A program made the position numbers and the translations under genes. Shown here piece by piece: positions 1-10,145 of a stretch of 64,000 nucleotides of DNA. Each line of letters opens with the position of its first letter. The first letter of the stretch is position 1. The stretch is from Petrolisthes cinctipes (lineage: Eukaryota > Arthropoda > Malacostraca > Decapoda > Porcellanidae). A model generated the notes under the pieces. The model searched no databases. It saw nothing but the letters and a program-made list of their open reading frames with translations, and was not told the origin of the DNA. The stretch is taken from contig JAWQEG010000084.1 of the NCBI GenBank assembly GCA_033782935.1, positions 620,001-684,000 of the forward strand. Direction: 5' to 3'.

Positions 1-210
1 CTCAAAAAACCCGAAAATTCAATATTTTGGGGTCCCAGAAGAAATCTGTACATGCCTACACAGTGCTAGAATATTTTCAAAATATAGGCTAAAAACATGC
101 TAAAAATCGACATTTTAGGTGCCAAAAAGTCGATATCTCAAATTCAGTCCCAAAGCACCCGAAAATTCGATATTTAGAGGTCCCAGAAGGTATCTGTACA
201 TGCCTACTCC
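1..210 (+). repeat. Partial B-type tail and one C2 monomer at the left edge
   Basis: Bases 1-62 are the right half of a B-type monomer cut by the window edge, with GAAGAAATCTG replacing the usual GAAGCAATCTG. A C2 monomer follows from 63 to 210, with GACATTTTAGG and AAGGTATCTG. The phase continues without a break into the next A unit. Confidence 0.9.
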
Positions 211-298
211 GTGTTAGAGTATTTTCAAAATACAGGCCAAAAACATACTGAAAATAGATCTTTTAGGTGCCCAAAAGTCGATATGTGCATGCATCTTC
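211..298 (+). repeat. Left half-monomer (about 88 bp) of an A unit
   Basis: The left half runs from GTGTTAGAG to about ATCTTC. Its core (ACATACTGAAAATAGATC here, usually ATCGATC, then TTTTAGGTGCCC, AAAAGTCGATATGTGCATGC) aligns with the right half of the same monomer (ACACCCGAAAATTCGAT, ATTTTGGGGTCCC, AGAAGCGATCTGTACATGC). The GAAAA landmark sits at 250, 338 and 427, a spacing of 88 then 89 bp. This supports origin of the 177-bp monomer by duplication of a unit of about 88 bp. Confidence 0.75.
219..233. other. 15-bp dyad symmetry in A, A' and B' monomers (example)
   Basis: GTATTTTCAAAATAC is a perfect inverted repeat with 7-bp arms around a single C. It recurs about 9 bases into A, A' and B' monomers. 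In type B the right arm is AAAATTC, which breaks the outer pairs. It could be a protein-binding site or simply a by-product of A/T-rich sequence. No function is shown. Confidence 0.6.
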
Positions 299-387
299 TG
301 TACCCGTTTATATCTCAAATTCTGACCCTAAACACCCGAAAATTCGATATTTTGGGGTCCCAGAAGCGATCTGTACATGCCTACTCC
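299..387 (+). repeat. Right half-monomer (about 89 bp) of an A unit
   Basis: The right half starts about TGTACCCGTTTATATCTC and corresponds to GTGTTAGAGTATTTTC of the left half. Both continue with CAAA, a CC-rich stretch, AAACA, GAAAAT and CGAT in the same order. Small gaps of 1-2 bases are needed to align them. The 29-bp deletion of class C removes the border between the two halves. Confidence 0.75.
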
Positions 388-747
388 GTGTTAGAGTATT
401 TTCAAAATTCAGGCCCAAAACATGCTGAAAATCGATATTTTTGGTCCCCAAAGTCAATATGTGCATGTATCTTCTGTACCCGTTTATATCTCAAATTCAG
501 GCTCAAAACACCCGAAAATTCAATATTTTGGGGTCCCAGAAGCAATCTGTACATGCCTACTCAGTGTTAGAGTATTTTCAAAATACAGGCCCAAAACATG
601 CTGAAAATCGATATTTTAGATGCCCAAAGTCAATATGTGCATGTATCTTCTGTACCCGTTTATATCTCAAATTCAGGCTCAAAACACCCGAAAATTCAAT
701 ATTTTGGGGTCCCAGAAGCAATCTGTACATGCCTACACAGTGCTAGA

Positions 748-762
748 ATATTTTCAAAATAT
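748..762. other. 15-bp dyad symmetry in C monomers with a changed outer pair (example)
   Basis: In C monomers the same site reads ATATTTTCAAAATAT. Relative to A, the outermost G:C pair is replaced by A:T on both arms, so the symmetry is kept. A third state with TTTTTTCAAAAAA occurs in five C units (37197, 38161, 41655, 46773, 48239). Confidence 0.6.
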
Positions 763-1702
763 AGGCTAAAAACATGCTAAAAATCGACATTTTAGGTGCC
801 AAAAAGTCGATATCTCAAATTCAGTCCCAAAGCACCCGAAAATTCGATATTTAGAGGTCCCAGAAGGTATCTGTACATGCCTACTCCGTGTTAGAGTATT
901 TTCAAAATACAGGCCAAAAACATACTGAAAATCGATCTTTTAGGTGCCCATAAGTCGATATGTGCATGCATCTTCTGTACCCGTTTATATCTCAAATTCT
1001 GCCCCTAAACACCCGAAAATTCGATATTTTGGGGTCCCAGAAGCGATCTGTACATGCCTACTCCGTGTTAGAGTATTTTCAAAATTCAGGCCCAAAACAT
1101 GCTGAAAATCGATATTTTTGGTGCCCAAAGTCAATATGTGCATGTATCTTCTGTACCCGTTTATATCTCAAATTCAGGCTCAAAACACCCGAAAATTCAA
1201 TATTTTGGGGTCCCAGAAGCAATCTGTACAGTGCTAGAATATTTTCAAAATATAGGCTAAAAACATGCTAAAAATCGATCTTTTAGGTGCCAAAAAGTCG
1301 ATATCTCAAATTCAGTCCCAAAACACCCGAAAATTCGATATTTAGGGGTCCCAGAAGCGATCTGTACATGCCTACTCATTGTTAGAGTATTTTCAAAATA
1401 CAGGCCCAAAACATGCTGAAAATCGATATTTTAGATGCCCAAAGTCAATATGTGCATGTATCTTCTGTACCCGTTTATATCTCAAATTCAGGCTCAAAAC
1501 ACCCGAAAATTCAATATTTTGGGGTCCCAGAAGCAATCTGTACATGCCTACACAGTGCTAGAATATTTTCAAAATATAGGCTAAAAACATGCTAAAAATC
1601 GACATTTTAGGTGCCAAAAAATCGATATCTCAAATTCAGTCCCAAAACACCCGAAAATTCGATATTTAGAGGTCCCAGAAGGTATCTGTACATGCCTACT
1701 CC

Positions 1703-1879
1703 GTGTTAGAGTATTTTCAAAATACAGGCCAAAAACATACCGAAAATCGATCTTTTAGGTGCCCAAAAGTCGATATGTGCATGCATCTTCTGTACCCTTT
1801 TATATCTCAAATTCTGCCCCTAAACACCCGAAAATTCGATATTTTGGGGTCCCAGAAGCGATCTGTACATGCCTACTCC
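1703..1879 (+). repeat. Type A monomer, 177 bp
   Basis: Diagnostic features of class A are TACAGGCCAAAAACATAC, then ATCGATCTTTTAGGTGCCC, the palindromic TGCATGCA, an R half reading CTGGCCCTAAACACCCG in most copies (CTGCCCC here), GATATTTTGGGG and AAGCGATCTG. Consensus A has seven CpG sites. Because 177 is 59 codons and one frame lacks stops, A units produce spurious open frames. The overlapping NsiI (ATGCAT) and SphI (GCATGC) sites mark A and A' units; most B units read GCATGTATC there. Confidence 0.9.
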
Positions 1880-2055
1880 GTGTTAGAGTATTTTCAAAAT
1901 TCAGGCCCAAAACATGCTTAAAATCGATATTTTTGGTGCCCAAAGTCAATATGTGCATGTATCTTCTGTACCCATTTATATCTCAAATTCAGGCTCAAAA
2001 CACCCGAAAATTCAATATTTTGGGGTCCCAGAAGCAATCTGTACATGCCTACTCA
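1880..2055 (+). repeat. Type B monomer, 176 bp
   Basis: Class B is recognised by TTCAGGCCCAAAACATGC, GATATTTTTGGTGCCC, CAAAGTCAATATGTGCATG, CAGGCTCAAAACACCCG, TTCAATATTTTGGGG and GAAGCAATCTG. It differs from A at three positions where CG has become CA, leaving three CpG sites in consensus B. It is one base shorter than A because CCAAAG replaces CCAAAAG and other small changes balance out. B normally sits between A and C. Confidence 0.9.
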
Positions 2056-2203
2056 GTGCTAGAATATTTTCAAAATATAGGCTAAAAACATGCTAAAAAT
2101 CGATCTTTTAGGTGCCAAAATGTCGATATCTCAAATTCAGTCCCAAAACACCCGAAAATTCGATATTTAGGGGTCCCAGAAGCGATCTGTACATGCCTAC
2201 TCC
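2056..2203 (+). repeat. Type C1 short monomer, 148 bp (29-bp deletion)
   Basis: Class C starts GTGCTAGAATATTTTCAAAA and joins GTCGATAT directly to CTCAAATTC. Relative to A this removes 29 bp, from GTGCATGC through GTTTATAT, flanked by a 4-bp ATAT direct repeat. The new junction makes GATATC (EcoRV), which A and B lack. The C1 subtype has GATCTTTTAGG, TTTAGGGGTCCC and AAGCGATCTG. A length of 148 is not a multiple of three, so C units end the spurious open frames of A and B. Confidence 0.9.
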
Positions 2204-2380
2204 GTGTTAGAGTATTTTCAAAATACATGCTCAAAACATACTGAAAATCGATCTTTTAGGTGCACAAAAGTCGATATGTGCATGCATCTTCAGTACCCGT
2301 TTATATCTCAAATTCAGGCTCAAAACACCCGAAAATTCAATATTTTGGGGTCCCAGAAGCAATCTGTACATGCCTACTCA
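2204..2380 (+). repeat. Type A' monomer, 177 bp
   Basis: A' shares the left half of A but carries TACATGCTCAAAACATAC, GGTGCACAAAAGTCG and ATCTTCAGTACCC. Its right half is usually B-like (CAGGCTCAAAACACCCG, TTCAATATTTTGGGG, AAGCAATCTG), so A' looks like an A/B recombinant with extra private changes. It opens the second trimer of the hexamer. In some units two A' copies follow each other (5161/5338, 6989/7166, 7991/8168, 8994/9171). Confidence 0.85.
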
Positions 2381-2556
2381 GTGTTAGAGTATTTTCAAAA
2401 TTCAGGCCCAAAACATGCTGAAAATCGATATTTTAGATGCCCAAAGTCAATATGTGCATGTATCTTCTGTACCCGTTTATATCTCAAATTCAGGCTCAAA
2501 ACACCCGAAAATTCAATATTTTGGGGTCTCAGAAGCAATCTGTACATGCCTACACA
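2381..2556 (+). repeat. Type B' monomer, 176 bp
   Basis: B' matches B through CAAAGTCAATATGTGCATG and the whole right half, but typically begins with TACAGGCCC rather than TTCAGGCCC and has GATATTTTAGATGCCC rather than GATATTTTTGGTGCCC. This copy retains TTCAGGCCC, which shows how these markers are shuffled between units. B' usually passes into C2 through CCTACACAGTGCTAG. Confidence 0.85.
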
Positions 2557-2704
2557 GTGCTAGAATATTTTCAAAATATAGGCTAAAAACACGCTAAAAA
2601 TCGACATTTTAGGTGCCAAAAAATCGATATCTCAAATTCTGTCCCAAAACACCCGAAAATTCGATATTTAGAGGTCCCAGAAGGTATCTGTACATGCTTA
2701 CTCC
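2557..2704 (+). repeat. Type C2 short monomer, 148 bp
   Basis: C2 has the same 29-bp deletion as C1 but reads GACATTTTAGGTGCC, AAAAAATCGATATC, TTTAGAGGTCCC and AAGGTATCTG. It normally closes the second trimer and leads into a type A monomer. Hybrids of C1 and C2 exist, for example at 20432, 25694, 26697 and 45132. Confidence 0.85.
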
Positions 2705-4158
2705 GTGTTAGAGTATTTTCAAAATACAGACCAAAAACATACTGAAAATCGATCTTTTAGGCGCCCAAAAGTCGATATGTGCACGCATCTTCTGTACCCG
2801 TTTATATCTCAAATTCTGGCCCTAAACACCCGAAAATTCGATATTTTGGGGTCCCAGAAGCGATCTGTACATGCCTACTCCGTGTTAGAGTATTTTCAAA
2901 ATTCAGGCCCAAAACATGCTGAAAATCGATATTTTTGGTGCCCAAAGTCAATATGTGCATGTATCTTCTGTACCCGTTTATATCTCAAATTCAGGCTCAA
3001 AACACCCGAAAATTCAATATTTTGGGGTCCCAGAAGCAATCTGTACATGCCTACTCAGTGCTAGAATATTTTCAAAATATAGGATAAAAACATGCTAAAA
3101 ATCGATCTTTTATGTGCCAAAAAGTCGATATCTCAAATTCAGTCCCAAAACACCCGAAAATTCGATATTTAGGGGTCCCAGAAGCGATCTGTACATGCTT
3201 ACTCCGTGTTAGAGTATTTTCAAAATACAGGCCAAAAACATACTGAAAATCGATCTTTTAGGTGCCCAAAAGTCGATATGTGCATGCATCTTCTGTACCC
3301 GTTTATATCTCAAATTCTGGCCCTAAACACCCGAAAATTCGATATTTTGGGGTCCCAGAAGCGATCTGTACATGCCTACTCCGTGTCAGAGTATTTTCAA
3401 AATTCAGGCCCAAAACATGCTGAAAATCGATATTTTTGGTGCCCAAAGTCAATATGTGCATGTATCTTCTGTACCCGTTTATATCTCAAATTCAGGCTCA
3501 AAACACCCGAAAATTCAATATTTTGGGGTCCCAGAAGCAATCTGTACAGTGCTAGAATATTTTCAAAATATAGGCTAAAAACATGCTAAAAATCGATCTT
3601 TTAGGTGCCAAAAAGTCGATATCTCAAATTCAGTCCCAAAACACCCGAAAATTCGATATTTAGGGGTCCCAGAAGCGATCTGTACATGCCTACTCATTGT
3701 TAGAGTATTTTCAAAATACAGGCCCAAAACATGCTGAAAATCGATATTTTAGATGCCCAAAGTCAATATGTGCATGTATCTTCTGTACCCGTTTATATCT
3801 CAAATTCAGGCTCAAAACACCCGAAAATTCAATATTTTGGGGTCCCAGAAGCAATCTGTACATGCCTACACAGTGCTAGAATATTTTCAAAATATAGGCT
3901 AAAAACATGCTAAAAATCGATCTTTTAGGTGCCAAAAAGTCGATATCTCAAATTCAGTCCCAAAACACCCGAAAATTCAATATTTTGGGGTCCCAGAAGC
4001 AATCTGTACAGTGCTAGAATATTTTCAAAATATAGGCTAAAAACATGCTAAAAATCGATCTTTTAGGTGCCAAAAAGTCGATATCTCAAATTCAGTCCCA
4101 AAACACCCGAAAATTCGATATTTAGGGGTCCCAGAAGCGATCTGTACATGCTTACTCC

Positions 4159-7100
4159 GTGTTAGAGTATTTTCAAAATACAGGCCAAAAACATACTGAA
4201 AATCGATCTTTTAGGTGCCCAAAAGTCGATATGTGCATGCATCTTCTGTACCCGTTTATATCTCAAATTCTGGCCCTAAACACCCGAAAATTCGATATTT
4301 TGGGGTCCCAGAAGCAATCTGTACATGCCTACTCCGTGTTAGAGTATTTTCAAAATTCAGGCCCAAAACATGCTGAAAATCGATATTTTTGGTGCCCAAA
4401 GTCAATATGTGCATGTATCTTCTGTACCCGTTTATATCTCAAATTCAGGCTCAAAACACCCGAAAATTCAATATTTTGGGGTCCCAGAAGCAATCTGTAC
4501 ATGCCTACTCAGTGCTAGAATACTTTCAAAATATAGGCTAAAAACATGCTGAAAATCGACATTTTAGGTGCCAAAAAATCGATATCTCAAATTCAGTCCC
4601 AAAACACCCGAAAATTAGATATTTAGAGGTCCCAGAAGGTATCTGTACATGCCTACTCCGTGTTAGAGTATTTTCAAAATACAGGCCAAAAACATACTGA
4701 AAATCGATCTTTTAGGTGCCCAAAAGTCGATATGTGCATGCATCTTCTGTACCCGTTTATATCTCAAATTCTGGCCCTAAACACCCGAAAATTCGATATT
4801 TTGGGGTCCCAGAAGCGATCTGTACATGCCTACACAGTGCTAGAGTATTTTCAAAATTCAGGCCCAAAACATGCTGAAAATCGATATTTTTGGTGCCCAA
4901 AGTCAATATGTGCATGTATCTTCTGTACCCGTTTATATCTCAAATTCAGGCTCAAAACACCCGAAAATTCAATATTTTGGGGTCCCAGAAGCAATCTGTA
5001 CATGCCTACTCAGTGCTAGAATATTTTCAAAATATAGGCTAAAAACATGCTAAAAATCGATCTTTTAGGTGCCAAAAAGTCGATATCTCAAATTCAGTCC
5101 CAAAACACCCGAAAATTCGATATTTAGGGGTCCCAGAAGCGATCTGTACATGCCTACTCCGTGTTAGAGTATTTTCAAAATACATGCTCAAAACATACTG
5201 AAAATCGATCTTTTAGGTGCACAAAAGTCGATATGTGCATGCATCTTCAGTACCCGTTTATATCTCAAATTCAGGCTCAAAACACCCGAAAATTCGATAT
5301 TTAGGGGTCCCAGAAGCGATCTGTACATGCCTACTCCGTGTTAGAGTATTTTCAAAATACATGCTCAAAACATACTGAAAATCGATCTTTTAGGTGCACA
5401 AAAGTCGATATGTGCATGCATCTTCAGTACCCGTTTATATCTCAAATTCAGGCTCAAAACACCCGAAAATTCAATATTTTGGGGTCCCAGAAGAATCTGT
5501 ACATGCCTACACAGTGCTAGAATATTTTCAAAATATAGGCTAAAAACATGCTGAAAATCGACATTTTAGGTGCCAAAAAATCGATATCTCAAATTCAGTC
5601 CCAAAACACCCGAAAATTCGATATTTAGAGGTCCCAGAAGGTATCTGTACATGCCTACTCCGTGTTAGAGTATTTTCAAAATACAGGCCAAAAACATACT
5701 GAAAATCGATCTTTTAGGTGCCCAAAAGTCGATATGTGCATGCATCTTCTGTACCCGTTTATATCTCAAATTCTGGCCCTAAACACCCGAAAATTCGATA
5801 TTTTGGGGTCCTAGAAGCGATCTGTACATGCCTACTCCGTGTTAGAGTATTTTCAAAATTCAGGCCCAAAACATGCTGAAAATCGATATTTTTGGTGCCA
5901 AAAAGTCGATATCTCAAATTCAGTCCCAAAACACCCGAAAATTCGATATTTAGGGGTCCCAGAAGCGATCTGTACATGCTTACTCCGTGTTAGAGTATTT
6001 TCAAAATACAGGCCAAAAACATACTGAAAATCGATCTTTTAGGTGCCCAAAAGTCGATATGTGCATGCATCTTCTGTACCCGTTTATATCTCAAATTCTG
6101 GCCCTAAACACCCGAAAATTCGATATTTTGGGGTCCCAGAAGCAATCTGTACATGCCTACTCCGTGTTAGAGTATTTTCAAAATTCAGGCCCAAAACATG
6201 CTGAAAATCGATATTTTTGGTGCCCAAAGTCAATATGTGCATGTATCTTCTGTACCCGTTTATATCTCAAATTCAGGCTCAAAACACCCGAAAATTCAAT
6301 ATTTTGGGGTCCCAGAAGCAATCTGTACATGCCTAGTCAGTGCTAGAATACTTTCAAAATATAGGCTAAAAACATGCTGAAAATCGACATTTTAGGTGCC
6401 AAAAAATCGATATCTCAAATTCAGTCCCAAAACACCCGAAAATTCGATATTTAGAGGTCCCAGAAGGTATCTGTACATGCCTACTCCGTGTTAGAGTATT
6501 TTCAAAATACAGGCTAAAAACATACTGAAAATCGATCTTTTAGGTGCCCAAAAGTCGATATGTGCATGCATCTTCTGTACCCGTTTATATCTCAAATTCT
6601 GGCCCTAAACACCCGAAAATTCGATATTTTGGTGTCCCAGAAGCGATCTGTACATGCCTACACAGTGCTAGAGTATTTTCAAAATTCAGGCCCAAAACAT
6701 GCTGAAAATCGATATTTTTGGTGCCCAAAGTCATTATGTGCATGTATCTTCTGTACCCGTTTATATCTCAAATTCAGGCTCAAAACACCCGAAAATTCAA
6801 TATTTTGGGGTCCCAGAAGCAATCTGTACATGCCTACTCAGTGCTAGAATATTTTCAAAATATAGGCTAAAAACATGCTAAAAATCGATCTTTTAGGTGC
6901 CAAAAAGTCGATATCTCAAATTCAGTCCCAAAACACCCGAAAATTCGATATTTAGGGGTCCCAGAAGCGATCTGTACATGCCTACTCCGTGTTAGAGTAT
7001 TTCCAAAATACATGCTCAAAACATACTGAAAATCGATCTTTTAGGTGCACAAAAGTCGATATGTGCATGCATCTTCAGTACCCGTTTATATCTCAAATTC

Positions 7101-7489
7101 AGGCTCAAAACACCCGAAAATTCGATATTTAGGGGTCCCAGAAGCGATCGGTACATGCCTACTCCGTGTTAGAGTATTTTCAAAATACATGCTCAAAACA
7201 TACTGAAAATCGATCTTTTAGGTGCACAAAAGTCGATATGTGCATGCATCTTCAGTACCCGTTTATATCTCAAATTCAGGCTCAAAACACCCAAAATTCA
7301 ATATTTTGGGGTCCCAGAAGCAATCTGTACATGCCTACACAGTGCTAGAATATTTTCAAAATATAGGCTAAAAACATGCTGAAAATCGACATTTTAGGTG
7401 CCAAAAAATCGATATCTCAAATTCAGTCCCAAAACACCCAAAAATTCGATATTTAGAGGTCCCAGAAGGTATCTGTACATGCCTACTCC
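4159..7489 (+). repeat. Two copies of a 1.5-kb segment, offset 1828 bp
   Basis: Monomer starts: A4159 B4336 C4512; A4660 B4837 C5013; A'5161 A'5338 C5514; A5662 B/C5839; then A5987 B6164 C6340; A6488 B6665 C6841; A'6989 A'7166 C7342. The first and last sets of nine monomers match in order with offset 1828. They share private variants such as TAGAATACTTTCAAA in C4512 and C6340. The spacer at 5662-5986 is an A plus a B/C chimera of 148 bp. Confidence 0.85.
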
Positions 7490-10145
7490 GTGTTAGAGTA
7501 TTTTCAAAATACAGGCCAAAAACATACTGAAAATCGATCTTTTAGGTGCCCAAAAGTCGATATGTGCATGCATCTTCTGTACCCGTTTATATCTCAAATT
7601 CTGGCCCTAAACACCCGAAAATTCGATATTTTGGGGTCCCAGAAGCGATCTGTACATGCCTACTCCGTGTTAGAGTATTTTCAAAATTCAGGCCCAAAAC
7701 ATGCTGAAAATCGATATTTTTGGTGCCCAAAGTCAATATGTGCATGTATCTTCTGTACCCGTTTATATCTCAAATTCAGGCTCAAAACACCCGAAAATTC
7801 AATATTTTGGGGTCCCAGAAGCAATCTGTACATGCCTACTCAGTGCTGGAATATTTTCAAAATATAGGCTAAAAACATGCTAAAAATCGATCTTTTAGGT
7901 GCCAAAAAGTCGATATCTCAAATTCAGTCCCAAAACACCCGAAAATTCGATATTTAGGGGTCCCAGAAGCGATCTGTACATGCCTACTCCGTGTTAGAGT
8001 ATTTTCAAAATACATGCTCAAAACATACTGAAAATCGATCTTTTAGGTGCACAAAAGTCGATATGTGCATGCATCTTCAGTACCCGTTTATATCTCAAAT
8101 TCAGGCTCAAAACACCCGAAAATTCGATATTTAGGGGTCCCAGAAGCGATCGGTACATGCCTACTCCGTGTTAGAGTTTTTTCAAAATACATGCTCAAAA
8201 CATACTGAAAATCGATCTTTTAGGTGTACAAAAGTCGATATGTGCATGCATCTTCAGTACCCGTTTATATCTCAAATTCTGGCTCAAAACACCCGAAAAT
8301 TCAATATTTTGGGGTCCCAGAAGCAATCTGTACATGCCTACACAGTGCTAGAATATTTTCAAAATATAGGCTAAAAACATGCTGAAAATCGACATTTTAT
8401 GTGCCAAAAAATCGATATCTCAAATTCAGTCCCAAAACACCCGAAAATTCGATATTTAGAGGTCCCAGAAGGTATCTGTACATGCCTACTCCGTGTTAGA
8501 GTATTTTCAAAATACAGGCCAAAAACATACTGAAAATCGATCTTTTAGGTGCCCAAAAGTCGATATGTGCATGCATCTTCTGTACCCGTTTATATCTCAA
8601 ATTCTGGCCCTAAACACCCGAAAATTCGATATTTTGGGGTCCCAGAAGCGATCTGTACATGCCTACTCCGTGTTAGAGTATTTTCAAAATTCAGGCCCAA
8701 AACATGCTGAAAATCGATATTTTTGGTGCCCAAAGTCAATATGTGGATGTATATTCTGTACCCGTTTATATCTCAAATTCAGGCTCAAAACACCCGAAAA
8801 TTCAATATTTTAGGGTCCCAGAAGCAATCTGTACATGCCTACTCAGTGCTAGAATATTTTCAAAATATAGGCTAAAAACATGCTAAAAATCGATCTTTTA
8901 GGTGCCAAAAAGTCGATATCTCAAATTCAGTCCCAAAACACCCGAAAATTCGATATTTAGGGGTCCCAGAAGCGATCTGTACATGCCTACTCCGTGTTAG
9001 AGAATTTTCAAAATACATGCTCAAAACATACTGAAAATCGATCTTTTAGGTGCACAAAAGTCGATATGTGCATGCATCTTCAGTACCCGTTTATATCTCA
9101 AATTCAGGCTCAAAAAACCCGAAAATTCGATATTTAGGGGTCCCAGAAGCGATCTGTACATGCCTACTCCGTGTTAGAGTATTTTCAAAATACATGCTCA
9201 AAACATGCTGAAAATCGATCTTTTAGGTGCACAAAAGTCGATATGTGCATGCATCTTCAGTACCCGTTTATATCTCAAATTCAGGCTCAAAACACCCGAA
9301 AATTCAATATTTTGGGGTCCCAGAAGCAATCTGTACATGCCTACACAGTGCTAGAATATTTTCAAAATATAGGCTAAAAACATGCTGAAAATCGACATTT
9401 TAGGTGCCAAAAAATCGATATCTCAAATTCAGTCCCAAAACACCCGAAAATTCGATATTTAGAGGTCCCAGAAGGTATCTGTACATGCCTACTCCGTGTT
9501 AGAGTATTTTCAAAATACAGGCCAAAAACATACTGAAAATCGATCTTTTAGGTGCCCAAAAGTCGATATGTGCATGCATCTTCTGTACCCGTTTATATCT
9601 CAAATTCAGGCTCAAAACACCCGAAAATTCAATATTTTGGGGTCCCAGAAGCGATCTGTACATGCCTACTCAGTGCTGGAATATTTTCAAAATATAGGCT
9701 AAAAACATGCTAAAAATCGATCTTTTAGGTGCCAAAAAGTCGATATCTCAAATTCAGTCCCAAAACACCCGAAAATTCGATATTTAGGGGTCCCAGAAGC
9801 GATCTGTACATGCCTACTCCGTGTTAGAGTTTTTTCAAAATACATGCTCAAAACATACTGAAAATCGATCTTTTAGGTGTACAAAAGTCGATATGTGCAT
9901 GCATCTTCAGTACCCGTTTATATCTCAAATTCTGGCTCAAAACACCCGAAAATTCAATATTTTGGGGTCCCAGAAGCAATCTGTACATGCCTACACAGTG
10001 CTAGAATATTTTCAAAATATAGGCTAAAAACATGCTGAAAATCGACATTTTAGGTGCCAAAAAATCGATATCTCAAATTCAGTCCCAAAACACCCGAAAA
10101 TTCGATATTTAGAGGTCCCAGAAGGTATCTGTACATGCCTATTCC
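7490..10145 (+). repeat. HOR block with period about 1003 bp (A-B-C-A'-A'-C)
   Basis: Monomer starts: A7490 B7667 C7843 A'7991 A'8168 C8345; A8493 B8670 C8846 A'8994 A'9171 C9348; A9496 C9673; A'9821 C9998. The two six-monomer sets repeat at 1003 bp. The last two units are dimers of 325 bp. A'8168 and A'9821 share GTTAGAGTTTTTTC and GGTGTACAAAAG, so the dimer at 9821 is probably a copy of the 8168 region. A9496 combines an A left half with a B-like right half ending AAGCGATCTG. Confidence 0.85.

Larger units (their letters stand above)
1703..2704 (+). repeat. Reference hexameric superunit A-B-C1-A'-B'-C2 (1002 bp)
   Basis: This stretch shows all six monomer kinds in their usual order: A 1703, B 1880, C1 2056, A' 2204, B' 2381, C2 2557. 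The lengths 177+176+148+177+176+148 sum to 1002 bp. The two halves differ consistently. The first trimer ends in C1 (GATCTTTTAGG, TTTAGGGG, AAGCGATCTG) and leads into A'. The second is entered through ACACAGTGCTAG, ends in C2 (GACATTTTAGG, TTTAGAGG, AAGGTATCTG) and leads back to A. Many other stretches are this hexamer with one or more monomers lost, so I treat it as the probable parental HOR. Confidence 0.85.
211..4158 (+). repeat. HOR block, eight units of mixed length
   Basis: Monomer starts: A211 B388 B'564 C740; A888 B1065 C1231; B'1379 C1555; A1703 B1880 C2056; A'2204 B'2381 C2557; A2705 B2882 C3058; A3206 B3383 C3549; B'3697 C3873 C4011. B1065 and B3383 carry the 10-bp junction deletion. 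The first unit is a tetramer of 677 bp. Units at 1379 and 3697 start with TTGTTAGAG and have no A. C3873 has a B-like tail and is only 138 bp, followed directly by another C, which suggests a slipped exchange. Confidence 0.9.

Noticed and set aside
299..320. CENP-B-box-like site on the minus strand (TGAGATATAAACGGG)
   Set aside because: It matches seven of nine core positions of the mammalian box, with mismatches inside the essential TTCG. About this level of match is expected by chance in a monomer of this length, and the site is missing from C.
5759..5977. Reverse-strand open frames (also near 19513, 34352, 56216, 56717, 59213 and 62012)
   Set aside because: They are antisense readings of the same monomers, opened where a deletion or chimera removes a stop. 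They do not recur consistently between copies.
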